From contig NZ_FZOL01000005.1 in NCBI RefSeq assembly GCF_900188455.1, forward strand, positions 186,001 to 250,000: 64,000 bases of DNA. The letters run 5' to 3'. This stretch comes from Pseudomonas japonica (GTDB lineage: Bacteria; Pseudomonadota; Gammaproteobacteria; Pseudomonadales; Pseudomonadaceae). The position numbers were made by a program, and so were the translations under genes. This document shows, one piece after another, positions 45,802 through 55,346 of the stretch. A model generated the notes under the pieces. The model saw only the letters and a program-made list of their open reading frames with translations, searched no databases and was not told the DNA's origin. Position 1 is the first letter of the stretch. Every line of letters begins with the position of its first letter.

Positions 45802-47397
45802 TCAATCGATGCCGACATCCAGGAACGAAGTCCGACCGAACGGACTCACCAGGTAATCCTTCACCCGCGTGCTCACCGGCTGGCTGACCGTGGAGTGGGC
45901 GACGGGGGTGATCGGCACGTGCTGCTTGAGGTACTGCTGGGCCTGGCGGTACAGCTCGGAGCGCTGCTCGCGATCGCTGGTGCCCTTGGCCTTGCGGACC
46001 AGTGCGTCGTATTCCGGGTCGCACCACATGGAGTGGTTGTGGCTGCCGATGGCGTCGCAGCTGTACAGGGTGCCGAGCCAGTTGTCCGGGTCGCCGTTGT
46101 CGCCGGTCCAGCCGATCAGGATGGTGTCGTGCTCACCGTCCTTGGCCCGCTTGAGGTATTCGCCCCACTCGTAGCTGACGATGTTGACCTTGAGGCCGAG
46201 CTTGCCCCAGTCGTTCTGCAGCATCTGCGCCATCAGCCGCGCGTCGGGGTTGTAGGGGCGCTGCACGGGCATGGCCCAGAGGGTGATTTCGGTGCCTTCC
46301 TTGACCCCGGCGTCGCGCAGCATCGCCTTGGCCTTTTCCAGGTCGTGGGGGGTATCGACGATGCTCTCGTCATAGGACCACTGGGTCGGCGGCATGGCAT
46401 TGACCGCCACTTCGCCGGCGCCCTGGAACACGGTCTTGACGATCGCCTGCTTGTCCACCGCCATGTCCAGTGCCTGGCGCACCTGGAGCTGGTCGAACGG
46501 CTTGTGCCGGGTGTTGTAGGCGATGTAGCCAAGGTTGTAGGCGGGTTTCTCGATCAGGTCGATGTTCGGGTCCTGGCGCAGCGCTTCGAGGTCGGCGGGG
46601 CGGGGGTGGATGCCGACCTGGCATTCGCCCTTGCGCAGCTTCTGGATGCGCACCGAAGGGTCCGGGTTGATCGAGAACACCAGCTGGTCGAGCTTCACCT
46701 GCTCCGGCGCCCAGTAGTCGGGATTGCCGCGATAGCGGATCTGCGCGTCCTTCTGGTAGCGGCTGAACACGAATGGCCCGGTGCCGATCGGCTTGTGGCT
46801 GATGTCCGATGGGGTGCCGCGGCTGAGCAGGTGCTCGGCGTATTCGGCGGAGAGGATCGAGGCGAAGCTCATCGCCAGGTTCTGGATGAACGCGGCATCG
46901 ACGTGGTTGAGGGTGAAGGCTACGGTGAGCGGCCCGGTCTTTTCGACCCGGGCGATGGTCTTGTCCATGCCCATGGCGGTGAAATAGGGGAACTCGGTGC
47001 CATAGGCCATGCGGAACGGATGGGTCGCGTCGAGCATGCGGTTGAAGGTGAACAGCACGTCGTCGGCATCGAACTCGCGGCTCGGGGTGAAGCCGGCGTT
47101 GCTGTGGAACCTGACTCCGGGACGCAGGTTGAAGGTGTAGGTCAGGCCGTCATCGGAGATGGCCCAGTCGGTGGCCAGCGCCGGCAGTACGCCGGTGGCT
47201 CCGCGCTCGAACTCCACCAGGCGGTTGTACAGCGGTTCGGCCACGTCGTTGTCGGTACCGCTCTGGTACTGCGCGGTATCGAAGCCGGAAGGGCTGCCTT
47301 CGGAACAGAACACCAGGCTGCCCTTGGCCAGGCCGAGCGGCGAATGGGCCAGCAGACCGGCCCCGAGCAAGGCGGCGAAGAGAGACGTCATACGCAT
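45802..47397 (-). CDS. Periplasmic peptide-binding protein, DppA type (middle copy)
   Basis: 531 aa from ATG 47397 (AGGGAA 7 bases ahead). Signal peptide MRMTSLFAALLGAGLLAHS, then LVFCSEGSPSGFDTAQYQSG. GDNGDPDNWLGTLYSCDAIG and FHSNAGFTPSREF are family-5 binding-protein landmarks. Very similar to the next copy (47660); likely a duplication with diverged peptide range. Confidence 0.9.
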   Translation of the reverse strand: MRMTSLFAALLGAGLLAHSPLGLAKGSLVFCSEGSPSGFDTAQYQSGTDNDVAEPLYNRLVEFERGATGVLPALATDWAISDDGLTYTFNLRPGVRFHSNAGFTPSREFDADDVLFTFNRMLDATHPFRMAYGTEFPYFTAMGMDKTIARVEKTGPLTVAFTLNHVDAAFIQNLAMSFASILSAEYAEHLLSRGTPSDISHKPIGTGPFVFSRYQKDAQIRYRGNPDYWAPEQVKLDQLVFSINPDPSVRIQKLRKGECQVGIHPRPADLEALRQDPNIDLIEKPAYNLGYIAYNTRHKPFDQLQVRQALDMAVDKQAIVKTVFQGAGEVAVNAMPPTQWSYDESIVDTPHDLEKAKAMLRDAGVKEGTEITLWAMPVQRPYNPDARLMAQMLQNDWGKLGLKVNIVSYEWGEYLKRAKDGEHDTILIGWTGDNGDPDNWLGTLYSCDAIGSHNHSMWCDPEYDALVRKAKGTSDREQRSELYRQAQQYLKQHVPITPVAHSTVSQPVSTRVKDYLVSPFGRTSFLDVGID

Positions 47398-47659
47398 GGG
47401 AATTCCCTGTCTTGTCGTCGTTATTGGAAGTTTCCGCGGCACATGGCGAATCCTCGCTCACGCGTCGCGGCACCGGTCCCAAGGTAAGTGGGGGAACGGC
47501 GTCCGACGAGGTACACAAGGTGCAAATTCGGGTAGGAGGTTTCTGAGTGAATCGTGGAATTTTCAGCGGGTAGCTGACGACTCATCCACGCGGCAACTCC
47601 TTCCGCTCCCTTGCGTCCCCAGCCGCATCCCGTGGATGCGACCGGGGCCGACCCAGCGG

Positions 47660-49285
47660 TCAAGGCTTCAGGCTGACGCCATTGAAGTCGTTGAGGGCGA
47701 ACGGACTGATCTTGAAGTCGTCGACGTTCTTGCGCATGGGCTGGTAGACCGTGGAGTGGGCGATCGGCGTGATCGGCACCTGGTCCTTGAGGATGTGCTG
47801 GGCCTGCTTGTACAGCTCGGTACGCTTGGCCTGGTCGGGGATGCGTTTGGCGTCCTTGACCAGCTTGTCGTAGTCGGTGTTGCACCAGTGGGAGAAGTTG
47901 TTGCCATTGACCGCGTCGCAACCGTACAGGGTGCCGAGCCAGTTGTCCGGGTCACCGTTGTCGCCGCTCCAGCCGATCAGCATGGCGCCGTTCTCGCCGT
48001 CCTTGGCGCGCTTGATGTATTCGCCCCATTCATAGCTGACGATGCGCGCCTTGATGCCGATCCTGGCCCAGTCGGACTGGATCATTTCGGCCATCAGCTT
48101 GGCGTTGGGGTTGTACGGTCGCTGTACCGGCATGGCCCACAGGGTGATCTCGGTGCCTTCCTTGATCCCGGCTTCCTTGAGCAGCGCCTTGGCTTTCTCC
48201 GGGTCGTAGGCGGTGCCCTTGATGGTCTCGTCGTAGGACCACTGGGTCGGCGGCATGGCGTTGACCGCCAGTTGCCCGGCGCCCTGGTACACCGAATCGA
48301 TGATCTGCTGCTTGTTCACCGCCATGTCCAGGGCCTGGCGGACCTTGAGCTGGGCCATGGGGTTGGGCTCGTTGCTGCCCTTGATCTTGTCCATCACGTT
48401 GTAGGCGATGTAGCCGAGGTTGAAGCCGGCCTGGGAGGGCATCTGCAGGTTCGGGTCGGCCTTCAGCGCTTCAAGGTCGGCCGGGCGCGGGAACAGGGTG
48501 ATCTGGCACTCGTTCTTCTTCAGCTTCTGCATGCGCACCGAGGCGTCGGTGGTGATGGCGAAGATCAGGTTGTCGATCTTCACTTCCTCGGGCATCCAGT
48601 AATCCTTGTTGCCCTTGAAGCGAATCTGCGCGTCCTTCTGGTATTTGCTGAACACGAACGGACCGGTGCCGATCGGCTTCTGGTTGATGTCCGCGGCCTT
48701 GCCCTGCTTGAGCAACTGCTCGGCGTACTCGGCGGACTGGATCGAGGCGAAGCTCATGGCGATGTTCTGGATGAACGCGGCGTCGACTTCGGCGAGGGTG
48801 AACTTGACGGTGTGGTCGTCGAGTTTTTCCACCTTCTTGATGTTCGCGTCCATGCCCATGTCGGTGAAGTACGGGAACTCGGTGGGGTACGCCTTGCGGA
48901 ATGGCATGTCCTTGTCGAGCATGCGGTTGAAGCTGAACAGCACGTCGTCGGCGTTGAACGGCCGGGTCGGCTTGAAGTAGTCGGTGCTGTGGAACTTCAC
49001 CCCTTCGCGCAGGTGGAAGGTGTAGGTCAGGCCGTCATCGGAGACGTCCCAACTGGTGGCCAGGCCGGGGATGACCTTGGTGCCGCCGCGCTCGAACTGG
49101 GCGAGGCGGTTGAAGACGGTTTCGGACGAGGCGTCGAAGTCGGTTCCGGTGGTGTACTGGGCGGGGTCGAAGCCGGCGGGGCTGCCTTCGGAGCAGTACA
49201 CCAGGTTGGATGCGGCGTGTGCGGCGGGGGTGGCGGCGAGCAGACCGGCGCCAACGATGAACGGAATGACTGCGTTTTTCAGCAT
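47660..49285 (-). CDS. Periplasmic peptide-binding protein, DppA type (distal copy)
   Basis: 541 aa from ATG 49285. Signal peptide MLKNAVIPFIVGAGLLAATP with AHA cleavage, then LVYCSEGSPAGFDPAQYTTG. Closely parallels the middle copy (GDNGDPDNWLGTLYGCDAVN, PITPIAHSTVYQPM). First gene of the cluster. The frame stays open for 120 codons upstream but that part reads through a palindrome and is not coding. Confidence 0.92.
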   Translation of the reverse strand: MLKNAVIPFIVGAGLLAATPAAHAASNLVYCSEGSPAGFDPAQYTTGTDFDASSETVFNRLAQFERGGTKVIPGLATSWDVSDDGLTYTFHLREGVKFHSTDYFKPTRPFNADDVLFSFNRMLDKDMPFRKAYPTEFPYFTDMGMDANIKKVEKLDDHTVKFTLAEVDAAFIQNIAMSFASIQSAEYAEQLLKQGKAADINQKPIGTGPFVFSKYQKDAQIRFKGNKDYWMPEEVKIDNLIFAITTDASVRMQKLKKNECQITLFPRPADLEALKADPNLQMPSQAGFNLGYIAYNVMDKIKGSNEPNPMAQLKVRQALDMAVNKQQIIDSVYQGAGQLAVNAMPPTQWSYDETIKGTAYDPEKAKALLKEAGIKEGTEITLWAMPVQRPYNPNAKLMAEMIQSDWARIGIKARIVSYEWGEYIKRAKDGENGAMLIGWSGDNGDPDNWLGTLYGCDAVNGNNFSHWCNTDYDKLVKDAKRIPDQAKRTELYKQAQHILKDQVPITPIAHSTVYQPMRKNVDDFKISPFALNDFNGVSLKP

Positions 49286-49616
49286 GGTGGCCTCATTGTT
49301 GTCATTGTTTATTTGAGGGCGGCCTCGTGAGCCGACCCGAGGATACTTATGCAGGTGCTGTACCCGATGCAATGCCTGAGGATAGCTGGTGGCGGGAAAA
49401 GTGAAGGTGACGTAAAAGGATGTCGCTTTCCTGTAATTTTGCGCAGGTTGAACGTTTGCGCGGAGGTTTTTTGAAACATTTGAGGGCTTCATCGCGGGCA
49501 ACGCCCGCTCCCGCAAGGATCGCGGACGTCGCGAAACCCTGTGGGAGCGGGCGTTGCCCGCGATGAAGCCCTCAAGGGCAGCAGAAAAGGGCCGGCACGC
49601 ACCGGCCCGGGGTTCA
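49286..49616. promoter_or_regulatory. Intergenic region upstream of the peptide-binding cluster, with long palindrome
   Basis: Besides the palindrome (49480-49575) this region should contain the promoter of the minus-strand dpp cluster in 49286-49470. No gene seen. Confidence 0.5.
49480..49575. repeat. Long REPIN-like palindrome with 33-bp perfect arms
   Basis: Left arm 49480-49512 and right arm 49543-49575 are exact inverse complements over 33 bases (outer part TTGAGGGCTTCATCGCGGGC, then AACGCCCGCTCCC), separated by 30 bases. The core GCGGGCAACGCCCGCTCCC is a REP-type unit different from the GGCTTGCC type elsewhere. Confidence 0.9.
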
Positions 49617-50327
49617 TCAGGGCATCTGCACTTCGATGGTGCCATCGGCGTTGACGCTCACCTCGCTGGTGCCCGCCTCGACCTGCGGCGCGGCCGCGCC
49701 CTCGGCGTCCATGCTCGCCTTCATCATCATCGGTGCCCGTGCATAAGGCTGCGGATAGCCACTGCTGTTCAGATTCAGGCTGACCACCTTGTAGCCCTTG
49801 CCACCCAGCGCCTCGGTGGCGATCTGCGCGCGAGCCTTGAAGGCGTCGACGGCGTCCTTGAGCAGGGCGTCCTCGCTGGCCTTGCGCGTGGCCGGGGCGA
49901 TGGCGAAGTCCATGCCACCCATCTTCAGCTGCTGCAGCAGTTCGCCGGTCAGCTTGGACAGGGCCGGGAAATCGGCGCTTTCCAGACGCACTTCGGCGCG
50001 CTCGCGCCAGCCGGTGATCTTCTGACCCTTGTCGTCATAGATCGGGTAGGCGTTGCGGCTGCCCTGGCTGATCTTCACGCCCTTGACCTGGCGCGCCTGC
50101 TCCAGGGCCTTGTTCAGCGTGGTGGTGATTTCGTTGGCCAGCTTGGCCGGGTCGCTGTTCTGCGCTTCGCTGTACAGGGTCACGACCATCAGGTCGCGAG
50201 CGACTTCCTTGCTGGCTTCGGCGCGCAGGGAGATCTGGTTGTAGCGCGGCTCGTCCGCCAGCACGGGAAGGCTGACCAGGATACTGGCGGCCAGCAGGGC
50301 TTTGGCGCTACGGCGTGGGGTATGCAT
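49617..50327 (-). CDS. SIMPL/DUF541-domain periplasmic protein
   Basis: 236 aa. Signal peptide MHTPRRSAKALLAASILVSLPVLA. The mature part (ISLRAEASKEVARDLMVVTLYSEAQNSDPAKLANEI ... YPIYDDKGQKITGWRERAEVRLES, quoted in fragments) matches the SIMPL family, including E. coli YggE, linked to oxidative-stress resistance; biochemical role unclear. Opposite in direction to roxS. Confidence 0.85.
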   Translation of the reverse strand: MHTPRRSAKALLAASILVSLPVLADEPRYNQISLRAEASKEVARDLMVVTLYSEAQNSDPAKLANEITTTLNKALEQARQVKGVKISQGSRNAYPIYDDKGQKITGWRERAEVRLESADFPALSKLTGELLQQLKMGGMDFAIAPATRKASEDALLKDAVDAFKARAQIATEALGGKGYKVVSLNLNSSGYPQPYARAPMMMKASMDAEGAAAPQVEAGTSEVSVNADGTIEVQMP

Positions 50328-50528
50328 GTGCGACTCCTTGAAAAATGGGCGTGGCCGATACGATCCTGTGCCACGCAGACCCTATCCGACCTTGAAAGTA
50401 GCACCAAGGTTCCACATAGCCATCATTTCACCCTCGGTGGTGTGGCGAGTTGCCGCATCGCTGCAGCCCGGGAGGCCGCTTGGCGTATACTCGCCGGGGT
50501 TTACCTGGAGCACTCATCAGGAGAGCTC

Positions 50529-51791
50529 ATGCTCGCCCCGGTCAAAATGCAAATGTTGTCTGCCACTCGCCAGAACCTCTGGCGCCTGACGTTTATCCGC
50601 ACCCTGGTGCTGGCCGCCCAGGCCGGTTCGGTCGGTGTCGCCTACTGGACCGAACTGCTGCCGCTACCCTGGCTGGCACTGAGCATCACCCTCGGTTTCT
50701 CCATGGTCCTGTGCCTGGTCACCGCCCTGCGGCTGCGCGCCTCGCTGCCGGTCACCGAGCTGGAATACGCGGTGCAACTGGCTTGCGATCTGTTGATCCA
50801 CAGTGCCCTGCTGTACTTCTCCGGCGGTTCGACCAACCCCTTCGTGTCCTATTACCTGGTGCCGCTGGCGATCGCCGCGGTGACCTTGCCCTGGGTCTAT
50901 TCACTGATCCTGTCCGGCATCGCGCTGGTGGCCTACACCCTGTTGCTGGTGCAGTTCTATCCGCTCGACACCTTCCCCATGGCCCGGGAAAAGATGCAGA
51001 TCTACGGCATGTGGCTGAGCTTCGCCCTGGCCGCGGCGGTGATCACCTTCTTCGCCGCGAAGATGGCCGAGGAACTGCGTCGTCAGGAGCAATTCCAGGC
51101 CCAGCGCCGCGAGGAAGGCCTGCGCGACCAGCAGTTGCTGGCCGTGGCCACCCAGGCCGCCGGTGCCGCGCACGAACTGGGCACGCCGCTGGCGACCATG
51201 AGCGTGCTGATCAACGAGATGCGCCAGGACCATACCGACCCGCTGTTGCAGGACGACCTGGCGGTGCTCCAGGAGCAGGTCAAGCAGTGCAAGCACACCC
51301 TGCAGCAACTGGTGCGCGCCGCCGAAGCCAACCGGCGCATGGTGGTGGAAGAGCAGCCGGTGACCTTCTGGCTGGACGAATCGCTGAACCGCTGGCACCT
51401 GATGCGTCCCGAAGCCAGCTACCGTTTCCAGCGCCTCGGCCAGGGTCTGATCCCGCACCTGGCACCGCCGCCGGACCTGACCCAGGCCTTGCTGAACCTG
51501 CTGAACAATGCCGCCGATGCCTGCCCCGAGGGCCTGGAAGTGCGCCTCGACTGGGATGCGTCGGATATCGTCATCAGCATTCGCGACCACGGCCCGGGCG
51601 TGCCGGTGGCCATCGCCGAACAGATCGGCAAACCTTTCTTTACCACCAAGGGCAAGGGCTTCGGCCTCGGCCTGTTCCTGAGCAAGGCCAGCGTCACGCG
51701 CGCTGGTGGCTCGGTAAAACTCTATAGTCACGAAGAAGGCGGCACGCTCACCGAGCTGCGCTTGCCCCGTGATGCGCGAGGAGACGTGTGA
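50529..51791 (+). CDS. roxS: RegB/PrrB-type redox sensor histidine kinase RoxS
   Basis: 420 aa from ATG 50529 with AGGAGA ahead. About six membrane helices in the first 170 residues, then the H-box GAAHELGTPLATM with His215 as phosphoacceptor, N-box LLNLLNNAADAC and G-boxes DHGPGVP and GKGFGLGLFL. This matches RoxS, which signals respiratory redox state to RoxR and controls the cyanide-insensitive oxidase among others in Pseudomonas. The stop overlaps roxR by 1 base. Confidence 0.92.
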   Translation: MLAPVKMQMLSATRQNLWRLTFIRTLVLAAQAGSVGVAYWTELLPLPWLALSITLGFSMVLCLVTALRLRASLPVTELEYAVQLACDLLIHSALLYFSGGSTNPFVSYYLVPLAIAAVTLPWVYSLILSGIALVAYTLLLVQFYPLDTFPMAREKMQIYGMWLSFALAAAVITFFAAKMAEELRRQEQFQAQRREEGLRDQQLLAVATQAAGAAHELGTPLATMSVLINEMRQDHTDPLLQDDLAVLQEQVKQCKHTLQQLVRAAEANRRMVVEEQPVTFWLDESLNRWHLMRPEASYRFQRLGQGLIPHLAPPPDLTQALLNLLNNAADACPEGLEVRLDWDASDIVISIRDHGPGVPVAIAEQIGKPFFTTKGKGFGLGLFLSKASVTRAGGSVKLYSHEEGGTLTELRLPRDARGDV

Positions 51792-52351
51792 TGACTGATG
51801 AAATCCAGGTTGAAGGTGAAGAACTGCCGCACCTGCTGCTGGTCGACGACGATTCGACCTTTACCCGGGTGATGGCCCGCGCCATGAGCCGCCGCGGTTT
51901 TCGCGTGAGCACCGCGAGTTCCGCGGAAGAGGGCCTGGCCCTGGCCCAGCAGGACGTGCCGGACTACGCCACGCTGGACCTGAAGATGGAGGGCGACTCG
52001 GGCCTGGTGCTGCTGCCCAAGCTGCTGGAGCTGGACCCGGAGATGAAGGTGGTGATCCTCACCGGTTACTCCAGCATCGCCACCGCGGTCGAGGCGATCA
52101 AGCGCGGCGCCTGCAACTACCTGTGCAAGCCGGCGGATGCCGATGACGTGCTGGCGGCGCTGGCCTCCGAGCACGCCGATCTGGATACCCTGGTGCCGGA
52201 GAACCCGATGTCGGTGGACCGCCTGCAGTGGGAGCACATCCAGCGCGTGCTGACCGAGCACGAGGGCAATATCTCCGCCACGGCGCGGGCGCTGGGCATG
52301 CACCGGCGGACCCTGCAGCGCAAGCTGCAGAAGCGCCCCGTTCGGCGCTGA
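51791..52351 (+). CDS. roxR: Response regulator RoxR
   Basis: 186 aa. Receiver domain with DDD near residues 19-21, phosphoacceptor Asp63 (TLDLKMEGDSG) and Lys in CKPAD, followed by a Fis-type helix-turn-helix (HEGNISATARALGMHRRTLQRKLQK). Typical PrrA/RegA-class regulator. TGATG overlap with roxS. Confidence 0.93.
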   Translation: MTDEIQVEGEELPHLLLVDDDSTFTRVMARAMSRRGFRVSTASSAEEGLALAQQDVPDYATLDLKMEGDSGLVLLPKLLELDPEMKVVILTGYSSIATAVEAIKRGACNYLCKPADADDVLAALASEHADLDTLVPENPMSVDRLQWEHIQRVLTEHEGNISATARALGMHRRTLQRKLQKRPVRR

Positions 52352-52359
52352 TTCTCTGG

Positions 52360-52475
52360 GCCCCTTTCGGGGCCTTCGCGAGCAAGCTCGCTCCCACAAG
52401 GGCAAGGTATTCTGCTTTGGTGGGAGCGAGCTTGTCGGAGCGCCGAACCGCCGCGAAGGACTGCGCAGCAGTCCC
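52360..52475. repeat. REP-type palindrome pair (GAGCAAGCTCGCTCCCAC type)
   Basis: CGAGCAAGCTCGCTCCCAC near 52380 and GTGGGAGCGAGCTTG near 52420 are inverse copies after the roxR stop; may terminate the roxSR transcript. Confidence 0.8.
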
Positions 52476-52579
52476 AAAAGACCAACAAATCGCGCAATTC
52501 ATCCGGAATCCCCCGTCCCTGAAGCTTGCACTGGCGTATCATTAGCCGCCTAACGACAGGTCACGGACTCCTTCCCCGC

Positions 52580-53521
52580 ATGCTCGCCCTCTTCATCCAG
52601 ACACTGAACATCACTGCACCGGTCTTCGCGATGCTGTTCATGGGCGTGCTGCTGCGCCGCATCGATGCGATCAACGACAACTTCATCCAGACCGCCTCGT
52701 CGCTGGTGTTCAACGTGTGCATGCCGGCGCTGCTGTTCCTCGGCATCTACCACGCCGATCTCGACGCCGCGGTCAAGCCGGCGCTGCTCTTGTACTTCAT
52801 CGCCGCCACCTTCGGCAGTTTTGGCTTGGCCTGGCTGATTGCCATATGGCGCTGTCCCCGCGAAGATCGCGGCATCTACACCCAGGGCGCGTTCCGTGGC
52901 AACAACGGGGTGGTGGGGCTGGCCCTGGCGGCCAGCATGTACGGTGACTACGGTATTTCCCTCGGGGCGATCCTCGCCGGGCTGGTGATCCTGCTGTACA
53001 ACTCGCTGTCGTCGGTGATCCTCGCGGTGTACAGCCCGACGCTGAAGTCCGACCCGTGGAGCATCTTCAAGAGTATCCTGCGCAACCCGCTGATCCTCAG
53101 CGTGCTGCTGGCGACACCGCTGGCCTACGCCAAGGTGGCACTGCCCAACTGGCTGCTGACGTCCGCCGACTATGTCGCGCAGATGACCTTGCCGCTGGCG
53201 CTGATGTGCATCGGCGGCACGCTGTCGCTGGCCTCGTTGCGGGCCAGCGGACGCCTGGCGCTGAGCTCGAGCCTGGTGAAGATGGTCTGGTTGCCCCTGG
53301 TCTTCACCTTCGGCGCCTGGCTATGCGGCTTTCGCGGGGCGGAGCTGGGCATCCTGTTCCTTTATATTGGCAGCCCCACGGCGGCGGCCAGTTATGTCAT
53401 GGCCCGCGCGGCCAATGGCAATCACGAATTGGCGGCGTCGATCATTGTCATCACGACTTTGGCGGCGGCTCTGACAACCAACATCGGAATCTTCCTCTTG
53501 CAGTGGGGAGGATGGATCTAG
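52580..53521 (+). CDS. AEC-family transporter (auxin efflux carrier type)
   Basis: 313 aa, about ten membrane helices. Features of the AEC/malonate-type carriers: N-terminal ITAPVFAMLFMGVLLRR, central FRGNNGVVGLALAASMYGD, and C-terminal SPTAAASYVMARAANGN. Substrate unknown. The frame extends to 52526, but ATG 52580 begins at the first helix; the ribosome site is poor. Confidence 0.82.
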   Translation: MLALFIQTLNITAPVFAMLFMGVLLRRIDAINDNFIQTASSLVFNVCMPALLFLGIYHADLDAAVKPALLLYFIAATFGSFGLAWLIAIWRCPREDRGIYTQGAFRGNNGVVGLALAASMYGDYGISLGAILAGLVILLYNSLSSVILAVYSPTLKSDPWSIFKSILRNPLILSVLLATPLAYAKVALPNWLLTSADYVAQMTLPLALMCIGGTLSLASLRASGRLALSSSLVKMVWLPLVFTFGAWLCGFRGAELGILFLYIGSPTAAASYVMARAANGNHELAASIIVITTLAAALTTNIGIFLLQWGGWI

Positions 53522-53572
53522 ATGCTGCGGACAAATAATACAAACACTGCGTCTCACGTCTGAGGACACTTC

Positions 53573-54934
53573 ATGCAAGACCAGATCACGCCCGAGCGTT
53601 TGCATCGCGGCCTGAAAAATCGCCATATCCAGCTGATCGCCCTGGGCGGGGCCATCGGTACCGGTCTGTTCCTGGGCATCGCCCAGACCATCCAGATGGC
53701 CGGCCCGTCGGTATTGCTGGGCTACGCCATCGCCGGCGTGATCGCCTTCTTCATCATGCGCCAGCTCGGCGAAATGGTGGTGGAAGAGCCGGTTTCCGGG
53801 ACATTCAGCCATTTCGCCCACAGTTACTGGGGGCCGTTCGCCGGCTTCATGTCGGGCTGGAACTACTGGGTGCTGTATGTCCTCGTGGGCATGGCCGAAC
53901 TGACCGCTGTGGGCATCTACGTGCAGTACTGGTGGCCGGAATTCCCGACCTGGGCCACGGCGGCGATCTTCTTCGTCATCATCAACCTGATGAACGTCAG
54001 CCAGGTGAAGGTCTACGGCGAGATGGAGTTCTGGTTCGCCCTGATCAAGGTCGTGGCGATCCTCGGCATGATCGGCTTTGGTGGTTACCTGCTGCTCAGC
54101 GGCAACGGTGGCCCGGACGCCAGCGTCGCCAACCTGTGGCAGCACGGCGGCTTCTTCCCCAACGGTGTCACCGGGCTGATGATGGCCATGGCGGTGATCA
54201 TGTTCTCCTTCGGCGGCCTGGAACTGGTCGGCATCACCGCCGCGGAAGCGGACAACCCGCGCCACAGCATCCCGCGTGCGACCAACCAGGTGATCTACCG
54301 CATCCTGCTGTTCTATGTCGGTGCCCTGGCCGTGCTGCTGGCGCTGTACCCGTGGCAGAAAGTGGTCGATGGCGGCAGCCCGTTCGTGATGATCTTCCAC
54401 GACCTGGACTCCAACGTCGTCGCCACAGTGCTCAACCTGGTGGTTTTGACCGCCGCGCTGTCGGTCTATAACAGCTGCGTGTACTGCAACAGCCGCATGC
54501 TGTTCGGTCTGGCGACCCAGGGTGATGCGCCGAAGAAGCTGCTCAAGGTCAATGCCAAGGGCGTGCCGCTGGTGGCACTGGGCATTTCCGCGCTGGCCAC
54601 CGGCCTGTGCGTGGTCATCAACTACTTCATGCCGCGCGAGGCCTTCGGCCTGCTGATGGCGTTGGTGGTGTCGTCGCTCGTGATCAACTGGGGGATCATC
54701 AGCATCACCCACCTGAAATTCCGCAAGGCCAAGGCGGCCGCGGGCCAGGAAACCTTCTACAAGAGCCTGGGCTATCCGCTGACCAACTACCTGTGCCTGG
54801 CGTTTCTCGCCTTCATTCTGGTCATCATGTGGCAGACCGAGGGCATCCGCATTTCCGTCGAACTGATCCCGGTCTGGCTGGCAGTGTTGTGGGTGGTCTT
54901 CAAACTCACCAAGGGTCGCAAGGCCAGCGCCTGA
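53573..54934 (+). CDS. aroP: Aromatic amino-acid permease, AroP-like
   Basis: 453 aa, twelve helices, amino acid-polyamine-organocation superfamily. Start LKNRHIQLIALGGAIGTGLFLG and internal MRQLGEMVVEEPVSGTFSHFA, SGWNYWVLYVLVGMAELTAVG and GGLELVGITAAEADNPRHSIP closely follow E. coli AroP. PheP-type specificity is possible. Confidence 0.88.
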   Translation: MQDQITPERLHRGLKNRHIQLIALGGAIGTGLFLGIAQTIQMAGPSVLLGYAIAGVIAFFIMRQLGEMVVEEPVSGTFSHFAHSYWGPFAGFMSGWNYWVLYVLVGMAELTAVGIYVQYWWPEFPTWATAAIFFVIINLMNVSQVKVYGEMEFWFALIKVVAILGMIGFGGYLLLSGNGGPDASVANLWQHGGFFPNGVTGLMMAMAVIMFSFGGLELVGITAAEADNPRHSIPRATNQVIYRILLFYVGALAVLLALYPWQKVVDGGSPFVMIFHDLDSNVVATVLNLVVLTAALSVYNSCVYCNSRMLFGLATQGDAPKKLLKVNAKGVPLVALGISALATGLCVVINYFMPREAFGLLMALVVSSLVINWGIISITHLKFRKAKAAAGQETFYKSLGYPLTNYLCLAFLAFILVIMWQTEGIRISVELIPVWLAVLWVVFKLTKGRKASA

Positions 54935-54958
54935 CGACCCCGGTCGGGAGGTGATCGA

Positions 54959-55336
54959 TCAGCCCTGTTGCCAGGCGTCGATCACTTCCTGGGCCGCGCG
55001 GAACGCATCGATCGCCGCCGGCGCGCCCGCATAGACTGCGCAATGCAGCAGGGCTTCACGAATCTCTTCCACCGTACAGCCATTGTTCAATGCGCCGCGC
55101 ACGTGGCCTTTGAGTTCCTGCGGGCACTTGAGCGCGGTCAGGGCGGCGAGGGTGATCAGGCTGCGGGTCTTCAGCGGCAGGCCTTCGCGGCTCCAGACGC
55201 TGCCCCAGGCATGTTCGTTGACGAATTCCTGCAGCGGTGCGCTGAACTCGGTGGCATTGCCCAGCGCGCGGTCGACGAACGCGTCGCCCATGACCTGACG
55301 GCGAACCTGCTCGCCGGTTTTCTTCGTATCGCCCAT
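54959..55336 (-). CDS. Carboxymuconolactone decarboxylase-family protein (PcaC-like)
   Basis: 125 aa from ATG 55336. VDRALGNATEFSAPLQEFVNEHAWGSVWSREGL (in fragments) and LTALKCPQELKGHVRGALNNGCTVEEIREALLHCAVYAGAPAAIDAF match the AhpD/CMD fold of gamma-carboxymuconolactone decarboxylase. Away from other protocatechuate genes, so it may have another decarboxylase or peroxidase-like role. Confidence 0.82.
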   Translation of the reverse strand: MGDTKKTGEQVRRQVMGDAFVDRALGNATEFSAPLQEFVNEHAWGSVWSREGLPLKTRSLITLAALTALKCPQELKGHVRGALNNGCTVEEIREALLHCAVYAGAPAAIDAFRAAQEVIDAWQQG

Positions 55337-55346
55337 CTTGTTTTCC

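Noticed and set aside
42755-49330. Long plus-strand frames opposite the three peptide-binding genes and the porin
   Set aside because: All lie exactly opposite minus-strand genes with signal peptides and family motifs.
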